Shown here: positions 16,764 to 23,569 of the stretch, piece after piece | Position numbering within the stretch: the first letter of the stretch is position 1 | Layout of the letters: each line of letters opens with the position of its first letter | Origin: Planctomycetota bacterium | Lineage (GTDB): Bacteria; Planctomycetota; Phycisphaerae; Phycisphaerales; Zrk34 | Assembly: GCA_016125255.1 (NCBI GenBank) | Contig: WGMD01000026.1 | Location: 62,001-126,000 of the forward strand | Reading direction: 5' to 3' | DNA length: 64,000 bases | Made by a program: the position numbers and the translations under genes | Notes under the pieces: generated by a model | The model's input: the letters and a program-made list of their open reading frames with translations, nothing else | What the model was told of the DNA's origin: nothing | The model's database searches: none

Positions 16764-17117
16764 TCACGCGCGATGACTCATCACATTGATCACCACCCCG
16801 TTCGGATCGCGCACGAAAAATCGCCGCACGCCCCAGGGTTCGTCCGTCAATGGATAAACAATCGGCTCCCCCCGCGCGACCGCCTTCTGATGCAGCGCGT
16901 CCACATCCTCCACCTCGATCGAAACATCCGGATGCACCGCCGACCCGCCCCCTGATTGCAGGACCGTCAACTGAGCCGTCGGATTGTCCGGCGAAACCAG
17001 CGTCATGATCCACCCCATGTCCATCGCCACCGTCATCCCCATGAACTGCGTATAAAACGCCCGACTCTCCGCCATCCGCTCCGACGCCACATTCGGCACC
17101 ACCCGCCTGATATTCAT
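16764..17117 (-). CDS. VOC/glyoxalase-fold family protein
   Basis: A protein of about 117 aa with the VOC fold: VVPNVASERMAESRAFYTQF, then a central strand pair (WIMTLVSPDNPTAQLTVL), DVSIEVEDVDALHQKAV and the closing RRFFVRDPNGVVINVMSH. Such proteins include extradiol dioxygenase-like and antibiotic-resistance types; the role here is unknown. The start is ambiguous: 17117 (Met-Asn-Ile) has GGGG upstream and matches the usual beginning of the fold; 17129, 17141 and a GTG at 17180 are longer options. The next gene upstream is an NTF2-like protein. Confidence 0.75.
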   Translation of the reverse strand: MNIRRVVPNVASERMAESRAFYTQFMGMTVAMDMGWIMTLVSPDNPTAQLTVLQSGGGSAVHPDVSIEVEDVDALHQKAVARGEPIVYPLTDEPWGVRRFFVRDPNGVVINVMSHRA

Positions 17118-17192
17118 GTTCAGCCCCATATTGACGAACATCGCCCGCCGTTCGTGGTCATCGGGCGCGTCATTCGACACAGCCCGCGCCGC

Positions 17193-17564
17193 TCAGAACG
17201 CGCTCTTCCATTGTTCGGTATCGATGAACCACCGCTCCTCGCAAATCTTGTCGCCCCGGAATTTGAACAGCACCGAAAGCTGCGACGCCGCGATCTTCTG
17301 CGACTTCCACTCGACGATCGACACGACCTCGTTCTCGCCTTCAAGCTGGCGCAGCCCCGTGATCTGAAACTTCGGCGGGAGAATCGTCGCCAGTTGATCC
17401 AGCGCCGCGCGGAACGCCGCCCGTCCCTCCAGCACATTGCCCTGCCCCGGCATGATGAATTTCATGTCCGCCACATAGTCGGCCGCCAACGCATCAAAAT
17501 CGCCCGCCCCGACCGCGTTCCAACCCCTCTGAACGATATCCGCCAGACTGATCGTGTTCGCCAT
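17193..17564 (-). CDS. SnoaL/NTF2-like family protein
   Basis: A 123-aa cone-shaped alpha+beta protein of the NTF2-like superfamily: an N-terminal helix (VQRGWNAVGAGDFDALAADY), then GRAAFRAALDQL and curved strands ending SVLFKFRGDKICEERWFIDT. The superfamily contains small-molecule isomerases, cyclases and ligand binders, so function is open. It precedes the second VOC gene on the same strand, and such pairs are frequent, but no pathway can be named. Confidence 0.75.
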   Translation of the reverse strand: MANTISLADIVQRGWNAVGAGDFDALAADYVADMKFIMPGQGNVLEGRAAFRAALDQLATILPPKFQITGLRQLEGENEVVSIVEWKSQKIAASQLSVLFKFRGDKICEERWFIDTEQWKSAF

Positions 17565-17693
17565 CTTCGGTTCACTCCATGTTCATGACGATCTAAACTT
17601 GCCCGAACCCAAAACCCCAACCGCCGCCCGCCCGCGATTGCGAGTTCCACCGACAACCCCATTGTCCATCGAAGCCGTCGCCCGTCAACCGCC

Positions 17694-17724
17694 GCGTCGG
17701 GCGGGATTCATCCTGCGGCTCTTC
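17694..17724. repeat. Dispersed repeat copy (GGGATTCATCCTGC family)
   Basis: GCGTCGGGCGGGATTCATCC followed by TGCGGCTCTTC closely matches 16647-16677 (GCGTCGGCCGGGATTCATCC then CGCCGCTCATC). It sits in the gap between the methyltransferase and NTF2-like genes. Confidence 0.6.
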
Positions 17725-17735
17725 GCCTCATGTCG

Positions 17736-18467
17736 CTATTGGCCTTTGATCCCGCCGAACGCGGCGAAGCAGGAGTTCTTGTGCAGGATTTCCGTTTTCT
17801 CAAACCCGACCTTTTTCATGAGTTCGAGTTGGAACGTCACGGGGCGCGGCGAGTCCTCCTTGTCGATGTAGGCGAAGACCTTTTCCTGATATTGCTCGCC
17901 GCCCAGTTCGGTGAGATAGTCCGCATATCGCCGCCACATCAATGCGTGAACCTTCTCATGCTCGTGCGTCACCAGATCGGTGATCCACAGCGAACCGCCG
18001 GGTCGCAGGAGCGCATGGATTTTCCCGAAGGCCCGCTCCCAATCCTGTTCATCGCGCAGGTGGTGCAGCACCGCCGCCGCGAGAATCACGTCGTAGCCGT
18101 TTTCGGGGAGCGGCAGGTCACGAAAGTCGCCGTGAAAGCGGCGGATGACGCCGCGCGTTTCCTGAGCGAGGCGTTCCTGAGCCCTGATCAGCATGGGCTC
18201 GCTCAGGTCGCACAGGTCGCAGTCAAAATCGCCGCCGTATGCGCGCAATAGTTTGATCGTGTTGTTGCCCGCGCCGCATCCGATGTCCAGACACCGCTCA
18301 ATCCGCGGCGTGGCCGCGAGCGCCGCCTGCGTGATAAGCTCCATCGCCAGCGGCGCATCAATCGTCGCCGCCTGCCCCGTCTGAAGATTGGAAAACCGCT
18401 CGACATCATGGTCAAAGCGGTTGCGAATTTCCTCAACCGTCGATTTGTCCCGCATGGGCGTATTCAT
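17736..18467 (-). CDS. Class I SAM-dependent methyltransferase
   Basis: A 243-aa Rossmann-fold methyltransferase. Motif I is CLDIGCGAGNNTIKLL, motif II is FDCDLCDLSEPML, motif IV is GYDVILAAAVLHHL and LLRPGGSLWITD follows. It resembles small-molecule (UbiE-like) enzymes; the acceptor is unknown. The C-terminal 60 residues have no motif I recognise. ATG 18467 is chosen; ATG 18455 is possible. It stands between the NTF2-like and DUF2200 genes. Confidence 0.85.
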   Translation of the reverse strand: MNTPMRDKSTVEEIRNRFDHDVERFSNLQTGQAATIDAPLAMELITQAALAATPRIERCLDIGCGAGNNTIKLLRAYGGDFDCDLCDLSEPMLIRAQERLAQETRGVIRRFHGDFRDLPLPENGYDVILAAAVLHHLRDEQDWERAFGKIHALLRPGGSLWITDLVTHEHEKVHALMWRRYADYLTELGGEQYQEKVFAYIDKEDSPRPVTFQLELMKKVGFEKTEILHKNSCFAAFGGIKGQ

Positions 18468-18548
18468 TTGACTGCTCAACGAAAAGCTCACGATCGCACG
18501 CCCGACGCACCATGAACCGTCGCGCCGCATCGTTCACAAGCATATCCC

Positions 18549-18953
18549 TCATCTCCGCCCCGCGCCGCGCGCGGGCGCCGAACCCGATGGCGCCGTGCGC
18601 AGAATCTTCTCCATCGGGCGGCCCTTGGCCAGTTCGTCCACGAGCTTGTCCAGACACCGCACCTGACGCGTCAGCGGCGTCCGGATCGATTCGACGCGCT
18701 GACCGCAGATCGTCCCGGTGATCAGATCGGCGTTGGGATGCACCTTCGCCTTGGCGAAGAACTCCGCGAGCGTCGCTTCCTTGTCCATCTGTCGCTGAAG
18801 CTGCTTCTCGGAATAGCCCGTGAGCCAGCGGATCACCTGATGCAACTCCTCCCGCGTGCGCCCCTTCTTTTGAACTTTGGCCAACAGATACGGATACACA
18901 AACGCAAACGTCATCTTCGCAATCCGCTCGTCCTGCTTGCTCATATCCGCCAT
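18549..18953 (-). CDS. DUF2200 family protein
   Basis: A 134-aa protein matching my memory of DUF2200: MTFAFVYPYLLAKVQKKGRT, IRWLTGYSEKQLQ, HPNADLITGTICGQRVE, IRTPLTRQVRCLDKLVDELA and KGRPMEKILR. It is small and cytoplasmic with no known biochemical role. ATG 18953 is used; ATG 18944 is the alternative. Longer open frames on this strand are proline- and arginine-rich shadows. Confidence 0.8.
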   Translation of the reverse strand: MADMSKQDERIAKMTFAFVYPYLLAKVQKKGRTREELHQVIRWLTGYSEKQLQRQMDKEATLAEFFAKAKVHPNADLITGTICGQRVESIRTPLTRQVRCLDKLVDELAKGRPMEKILRTAPSGSAPARGAGRR

Positions 18954-19537
18954 ACCCGCCCGCGCCTCCCGCTCGCAATTCCAATCCGGCACGCTCGATC
19001 CCGTGCATGATAGCCCGCACCGGAGCCGGATTTGCACCGTCGGAGCCCCGTGTGCATGTTGCAATCCGTGCGGGTCTTTGCGATGCTGCGTCGCGGCACC
19101 ATCGTACGGCTTGGGCGAAGGGCCCAAACCGTGGCACCCGGCCTTGTTTGCGCGGATGGCGAGCGGGCATCGGGTGGGCGATATAGGTTCCGGCGCGGCC
19201 GGTGATGGGAATACGCAAAGGTTCGAGGTGGGGAATGGCGCGGCGGGTGCGCATCGGGGTGACGGAATGCGGGCGGGCGGCGGGAAAGGTGAATGTAAGT
19301 CTTTGATTGGCGCGCACCGGTGGGGCGAGGTTGGACGTGCGCATGCGCACCGGGCGCGCAGCGGGGGATTTTGCGTCGGGCTGGTGCGCGGAATCGAGGA
19401 TGGCGGGCTGGGAAAGGGGGCGCACGGAAACGGTGGAAATGGGGTATGGGGCCAGCGGGGTGCGCGATGGAATCGGCGCAGGTCCGGCGGCGGCGCGGGC
19501 GGGGTGATGGGGGGAATGCGGTGGGGCAGGCGCAACG
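18954..19537. other. Gene-free stretch rich in GCGCA words
   Basis: No coding frame looks real here. Between 19240 and 19535 the words GTGCGC, GCGCAC and GCGCA recur at least nine times (for example GTGCGCATGCGCACC near 19337). ATGTAAGTCTTT at about 19293 is followed by CGCGCACC. The same arrangement, ATGTAAGTCCTT then CGCGCAC, occurs near 49955. Confidence 0.5.
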
Positions 19538-19560
19538 AAAAACCCCGTCGCGGGACGGGG
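19538..19560 (-). terminator. Intrinsic terminator after tRNA-Gln
   Basis: On the minus strand CCCCGTC-CCGC-GACGGGG (19560-19543) is followed by TTTTT (19542-19538). It lies about 28 bases past the tRNA 3' end. Confidence 0.8.
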
Positions 19561-19587
19561 CGGATTCGTCGGGGGTGTTGAAGGAAG

Positions 19588-19658
19588 CTGGGGATCTAGG
19601 ATTCGAACCTAGACTAGCTGATCCAGAGTCAGCCGTGCTACCGTTACACCAATCCCCA
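19588..19658 (-). tRNA. tRNA-Gln (CTG)
   Basis: A 71-base cloverleaf. The acceptor stem TGGGGAT/ATCCCCA starts with the U1-A72 pair and G73 discriminator typical of tRNA-Gln. The D loop contains GGTGTAACGGTAGCAC, the anticodon loop is CTCTGGA with anticodon CTG, and the T arm is CTAGGTTCGAATCCTAG. CCA is not encoded. It lies between the terminator and rpsT on the same strand. Confidence 0.95.
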
Positions 19659-19707
19659 GTAGGACATGCTCGATGGTATCGGTCGAGCAGGGGTGTGGCA
19701 ATGAATG

Positions 19708-19986
19708 TTAGGACGCTTTGGCGGCCTTGAGGGCGTTGAGGCGTTTGGCGAGTCGGCTCTTGCGGCGGGCGGCGGCGTTCTTGTGGATGGAGCCGGCGGC
19801 GGCGACCTGGTCGAGGGTCTTGGTGAGCTTCTGGTACGCCTCGGCGGCCTTGGCGGGGTCGCCGTCGTGGACAGCGTCGAGGAAGCCCTTGGTGGAGTCC
19901 TTGACCTGACCCTTTCGCCAGCGGTTACGGGCGCGGGCCTTGAGGTTCTGACGGATGCGTTTCTTGGCGGAGAGCGAGTGAGCCAT
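19708..19986 (-). CDS. rpsT: 30S ribosomal protein S20
   Basis: A 92-aa basic protein with the S20 pattern: AHSLSAKKRIRQNLKARARN at the N-terminus, then three helices ending AAARRKSRLAKRLNAL. It binds 16S rRNA during early 30S assembly. Length and charge are normal. AGGAAC lies about ten bases before ATG 19986. It is followed by tRNA-Gln on the same strand. Confidence 0.97.
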   Translation of the reverse strand: MAHSLSAKKRIRQNLKARARNRWRKGQVKDSTKGFLDAVHDGDPAKAAEAYQKLTKTLDQVAAAGSIHKNAAARRKSRLAKRLNALKAAKAS

Positions 19987-20033
19987 GGATCAAAAGTTCC
20001 TGTAGGATCGGAGCGTTAAGGGGCAAGAGAGTC

Positions 20034-20061
20034 ATTATCACTACCGTGGCGCGAAAATCAA
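20034..20061 (-). promoter_or_regulatory. Promoter of rpsT
   Basis: TTGATT (20061-20056), a 16-base spacer, and GATAAT (20039-20034) on the minus strand, giving a leader of about 40 bases. Confidence 0.5.
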
Positions 20062-20159
20062 GCGGTCCCCGGAAAATGCGGGTTTGGCGGGGGCTGGTTC
20101 GGGTCAGGCGGGGGTCAGGCCGGGCGGGCGGGGTGTCGGATGGGGGGTCGGGGAACCGA

Positions 20160-20172
20160 TAGAATGCGGGTA
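20160..20172 (+). promoter_or_regulatory. Possible leaderless -10 box before the gene at 20172
   Basis: TAGAAT at 20160-20165 ends six bases before ATG 20172, with no Shine-Dalgarno sequence between them. Confidence 0.4.
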
Positions 20173-20780
20173 TGGATAAGGGTTGGTACATGATCGTCGC
20201 CGCGGGGGCGTTGCTGATCGGCGGGGCGGCGGGGGTGGTGCAGGCCCAATCGCTGGGGCAGAAGGGGTATCAATCGGTGGAGCAGGTGGTGGGCGACATT
20301 GACCCGCTGCACGTCTCGCAACGGCAGGTCGAGACGGGGCTGGGCGAGTTTGGGCAGGGTTCGAGCGTGTTCCGCCGCATCGACCCGACGGGCCCCGCCG
20401 GTAATCGGCTCTATTTCATCACGCCCGGGTTCATCGCTGAGTACGACCGCTCCTCGTACTTCGATTTCGAGGACAAGCACGGCAACAACTACACCGCTCA
20501 GGAAGTCCCGGCCAATACGGTGTTCCGCATCGGATTGCCGCCGGCTCCCGAGGCGCCGCGTCGCGATCCGGTGCCGGGCATGGTCGACGCACAGGTCGAC
20601 GGGCGAAGCGATGGCCGTCGCCGCACCGGCCCCGCGCCCATCGATGCTTCCATGCGGCAGGCCCCCGCGCCCGTGGAGCGCGTGCGATGGATGCAATACC
20701 TTCAGGCCCGCGTCGCTCAGCGGCAGGCGGTCGCCCAAGCCATGGACCGACTCGCCGCCGCCAAGCCGGAGCAACCTTGA
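20172..20780 (+). CDS. Hypothetical secreted or membrane-anchored protein
   Basis: A 202-aa protein of no family I recognise. Residues 7-25 are hydrophobic (MIVAAGALLIGGAAGVVQA) and end in an AQA-like signal peptidase site. The middle has aromatic-rich strands (NRLYFITPGFIAEYDRSSYF). The C-terminal third is Pro/Arg/Ala-rich with a helical end. The DtxR-type regulator gene starts 30 bases after its stop, so they may be linked in expression. The start is supported by position right after a -10-like hexamer. Confidence 0.7.
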   Translation: MDKGWYMIVAAGALLIGGAAGVVQAQSLGQKGYQSVEQVVGDIDPLHVSQRQVETGLGEFGQGSSVFRRIDPTGPAGNRLYFITPGFIAEYDRSSYFDFEDKHGNNYTAQEVPANTVFRIGLPPAPEAPRRDPVPGMVDAQVDGRSDGRRRTGPAPIDASMRQAPAPVERVRWMQYLQARVAQRQAVAQAMDRLAAAKPEQP

Positions 20781-20804
20781 ACCGACGCCGCCTCCCGGTA
20801 ACAT
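20777..20804 (+). promoter_or_regulatory. Promoter of the DtxR-type gene, apparently leaderless
   Basis: TTGAAC (20777-20782), a 16-base spacer, TAACAT (20799-20804), then six bases to ATG 20811. Confidence 0.45.
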
Positions 20805-20810
20805 GACCCC

Positions 20811-21494
20811 ATGCCCACGACGAGCGACACCAACACACCCAGCATTGCCGTCGAGGACTACCTCAAGCACATCTGGAAGATCGTCAGCCAGGGCGACCGC
20901 GCCACGACCAAGGCGCTGGCCGATCGCATGGGGCTGGGCAACGGCACCGTCACGGGCATGCTCAAGCATCTGGCCGCACGAGACCTCGTCAAGTACGAAC
21001 CCTACCGCGGCGTCGAACTCAGCGAGCAGGGCGAACGACTCGCGCTCCGCGTCATCCGTCGTCACCGACTCATCGAACTGTTCCTCGTTCAAACGCTCGG
21101 CCTCGGCTGGGACGAAGTCGACGAAGACGCCGAACGCCTCGAGCACGCGTTTTCCGATGAACTCATCGAACGTATCGACGCCTTCCTCGGTTACCCGCAG
21201 GTCGATCCGCACGGCGCACCGATTCCCACAGCCGCCGGACGCGTCGAAATGCAGGACTTCGCCGCGCTCTCGACACTCCACGCCGGCCAGCGCGGCCTCG
21301 TCCGACGCGTCTCCGACTCCGACCCCGCCTTCCTCAAATACCTCGACGATCACGCCATCGCCCTCGACGCCCTGATCGAAGTCATCGCCGTCGACCCCTT
21401 CGGCACGATCCACGTCCGCATCGGCCCCCGCGAAAGCCACCTCGCCCGCGAAGCCGCCCGCCGCATCCATGTCGCCGTCCAGCCGAGCGAATGA
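20811..21494 (+). CDS. DtxR/MntR-family metal-dependent transcriptional regulator
   Basis: A 227-aa regulator with the three-part DtxR layout. A winged helix occupies about residues 10-75 (EDYLKHIWKIV, GLGNGTVTGMLKHL). The metal-binding and dimer domain has RRHRLIELFL, DAERLEHAFSDEL and VDPHGAPIP. A C-terminal SH3/FeoA-like domain follows. At the position of DtxR Cys102 the protein has Glu (ERLEH), as in manganese-responsive MntR, while the MntR Glu11 position is Lys. It should repress metal uptake genes when loaded with Mn or Fe; no transporter is adjacent. Confidence 0.88.
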   Translation: MPTTSDTNTPSIAVEDYLKHIWKIVSQGDRATTKALADRMGLGNGTVTGMLKHLAARDLVKYEPYRGVELSEQGERLALRVIRRHRLIELFLVQTLGLGWDEVDEDAERLEHAFSDELIERIDAFLGYPQVDPHGAPIPTAAGRVEMQDFAALSTLHAGQRGLVRRVSDSDPAFLKYLDDHAIALDALIEVIAVDPFGTIHVRIGPRESHLAREAARRIHVAVQPSE

Positions 21495-21631
21495 GGAACT
21501 TCACCATGGGGCGCGGGATAAGGCAACAGAAGTAGAATGGATCGCAGGATCAAACAGGATCAGTGCAAGACATTGGTCCCGATCCCTTCGATTCATCCTC
21601 AAATTCCGTCAACGCATCTTCGTCTTCCACA

Positions 21632-22540
21632 TCAAACTTCGATTGAACGCCGAGCATTCTTCCGATACGGCCGCAGGTCCATGCTGGGATAGCGTTCCGC
21701 CACGCCGGCGAGTGTGGCGGGGGTCCAGTAGGGGTCGCCGGGCGGAGGGAAGCCCAGGGCGTGGCGCTGGCGGGGCGTTGTCGTTTCGATGAAGTGTTGA
21801 AGCTGCTCGTACTCGCCGAAGCGGGACCAGAGATGGTAGCCGGCGAAGTGGTGGCGTGCGGAGCGATAGACAAGATGATGCGTGAAGCGGGCGGCGCGGG
21901 GCTTGTCGATCGCCGACCCGCGGTGAAACACGCTCATGCCGAAGACCAGCACGTCGCCCGCCTTCGCCGTGATCGCCTGCTCGTGTTCGTACAACTCCGG
22001 CCAGTCCCGCCGATACCGATGCGGCGGCCACAGCGACATCCCCGCCGTCACCGGCCGCGGCACCACATACGTCGGCCCCGTCCGCGCATCGACATCGCTC
22101 AGATAAACGATCAGATTCACCTGCGGATAATCCCCATCCTCGCGCGGCACCACCCGCGTGTTGCCCTCAAAGTCCACATGCAGCGCCTGCTCATAATCCG
22201 CGCCCCCCGCGTACTTGGCCCACAGACACGCCCGCGACAAGAGCAGCGACTCCGTCCCCAATGCTTCTTCGACGAAGTCCAGGAGCTGCGGATGCGTTGA
22301 GAGATGATTGAGCGCATCACCGGCAAAAGGGAACTCGAACTTGCCCGCTTCAGTGTTCTCGATCAGCTCAGCGTAGCGCTCGGGGGTCCTGTGCATCTCT
22401 CGCGCGGTCGGCGCGTAGCGATGCACATTCTTCAAGGCCGCCCGGACCTGGTGCTGATCAAAAAACCCGCGCAGCACGGTGAATCCCTGCTCGCGCCACT
22501 GGGCGACCGACCCGCGCATGGACCGACGGCTGTGTTTCAT
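21632..22540 (-). CDS. Phytanoyl-CoA dioxygenase (PhyH) family protein
   Basis: A 302-aa Fe(II)/2-oxoglutarate oxygenase-like protein. The facial triad is visible as HVD in ALHVDFEGN and the distal His in VFHRGSA; 2-oxoglutarate contact is likely at RFTHHLVYRSA. YVVPRPVTAG and GDVLVFGMSVFHRGS are family-typical. The substrate is unknown. The gene follows the kinase gene by 47 bases. ATG 22540 lacks a clear ribosome site; a longer in-frame reading from 22576 exists. Confidence 0.82.
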   Translation of the reverse strand: MKHSRRSMRGSVAQWREQGFTVLRGFFDQHQVRAALKNVHRYAPTAREMHRTPERYAELIENTEAGKFEFPFAGDALNHLSTHPQLLDFVEEALGTESLLLSRACLWAKYAGGADYEQALHVDFEGNTRVVPREDGDYPQVNLIVYLSDVDARTGPTYVVPRPVTAGMSLWPPHRYRRDWPELYEHEQAITAKAGDVLVFGMSVFHRGSAIDKPRAARFTHHLVYRSARHHFAGYHLWSRFGEYEQLQHFIETTTPRQRHALGFPPPGDPYWTPATLAGVAERYPSMDLRPYRKNARRSIEV

Positions 22541-22587
22541 CGGCGAAGTTGTACAGCGGGGCGAACCCCCGGGCAACTGCCCATCGA

Positions 22588-23538
22588 CTACGACTGCTGC
22601 GCCCGCTTGGCCTGCACGTCCTCGAGCGCCTCGGTCAGATCGTCGATCAGGTCCTTGTAATTCTTGTAGCGGTCATCGGGATCCTCCTGCATCATTTTGC
22701 GGATGGTGTCGGCGGTGGCGGGATGCAGGTCCGGCCGAGCGGCGCGGATGTCGGGCGGCGGGGAGTTCAGACGCGCGAGGATGAGCTGCTTGATCGTCGG
22801 CGCTTCGAAGGGCGCTTTGCCGGTCAAGACGTGATACAGACTCGCGCCCAAACTGTAGATATCCGCCCGCAGGTCCGGCGGAAGCTGCCGCACGAGTTCG
22901 GGGCTGACGTAATAGGGCGTGCCGAGGATTTCGTTAAGCTGATCATCGGGGTCGATGGCGGCGAAGCCGAAGTCCATGAGCTTGGCGACGCCCGCCGAAT
23001 CGAAAAGCACGTTGCCGGGCTTGACATCCAGATGCAGCAGTCCGCGGCGGCTCGTTTCCGCCAGCGCCTTGGCGACCTGAATGCCGATGTCCAGCACGCG
23101 GGCCTCGTCGTTGTTCGCCCCGTTGCGGATCATCTCCTTCATCGACCCGCCCATGAGCGGTTCCATGATGATGCATGGCTGACCGCGCCGCGTGTCGATG
23201 GCGTACACCTTGATCACATTCGGATGATTGAGCAGCAACAGGGCGCGCGCTTCGTCGACGCCGCTCTGGCGACCGGGCACATTCGACGCCTGCACCTTCA
23301 TGACCTTCAGCGCCACCTCGCGCCCCAGCACGCGATCCTGCGCCAGATAAACGATGGACCCCGTGCCTTCACCCAGCAGCTTGACGATCATCATCGACCC
23401 GACTTTCGCCGGGACGATCACTTCGCCGCCGCATTGGGGGCACGCCACCGCCGACAGCGCCCGCGCCGCCGAAACGTCCAGCGAGACATTGCAGTGCGGG
23501 CAGTTGATCGTTTTGACTTTTTCAACGCGGAACGTCAT
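22588..23538 (-). CDS. Serine/threonine protein kinase with N-terminal zinc ribbon
   Basis: A 316-aa soluble Hanks-type kinase. Residues 13-36 form a zinc ribbon (CPHC, CPQC). The kinase domain follows: glycine loop GEGTGS (56-61), VALK lysine Lys78, catalytic loop HLDVKPGNV (His169, Asp171, with Leu in place of the usual Arg), DFG at 189-191 and TPYYVSPE as the activation end. Lack of the HRD arginine suggests it may not need activation-loop phosphorylation. It has no membrane segment or sensor domain. It lies 31 bases downstream of smc. Confidence 0.9.
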   Translation of the reverse strand: MTFRVEKVKTINCPHCNVSLDVSAARALSAVACPQCGGEVIVPAKVGSMMIVKLLGEGTGSIVYLAQDRVLGREVALKVMKVQASNVPGRQSGVDEARALLLLNHPNVIKVYAIDTRRGQPCIIMEPLMGGSMKEMIRNGANNDEARVLDIGIQVAKALAETSRRGLLHLDVKPGNVLFDSAGVAKLMDFGFAAIDPDDQLNEILGTPYYVSPELVRQLPPDLRADIYSLGASLYHVLTGKAPFEAPTIKQLILARLNSPPPDIRAARPDLHPATADTIRKMMQEDPDDRYKNYKDLIDDLTEALEDVQAKRAQQS

Positions 23539-23569
23539 GCGGGTAGTTTAGCGAAAGTCAGCTAACCCG

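Noticed and set aside
19320-19730. An open frame translating to GDLGFEPRLADPESAVLPLH
   Set aside because: This string is the translation of the antisense of tRNA-Gln, not a protein.
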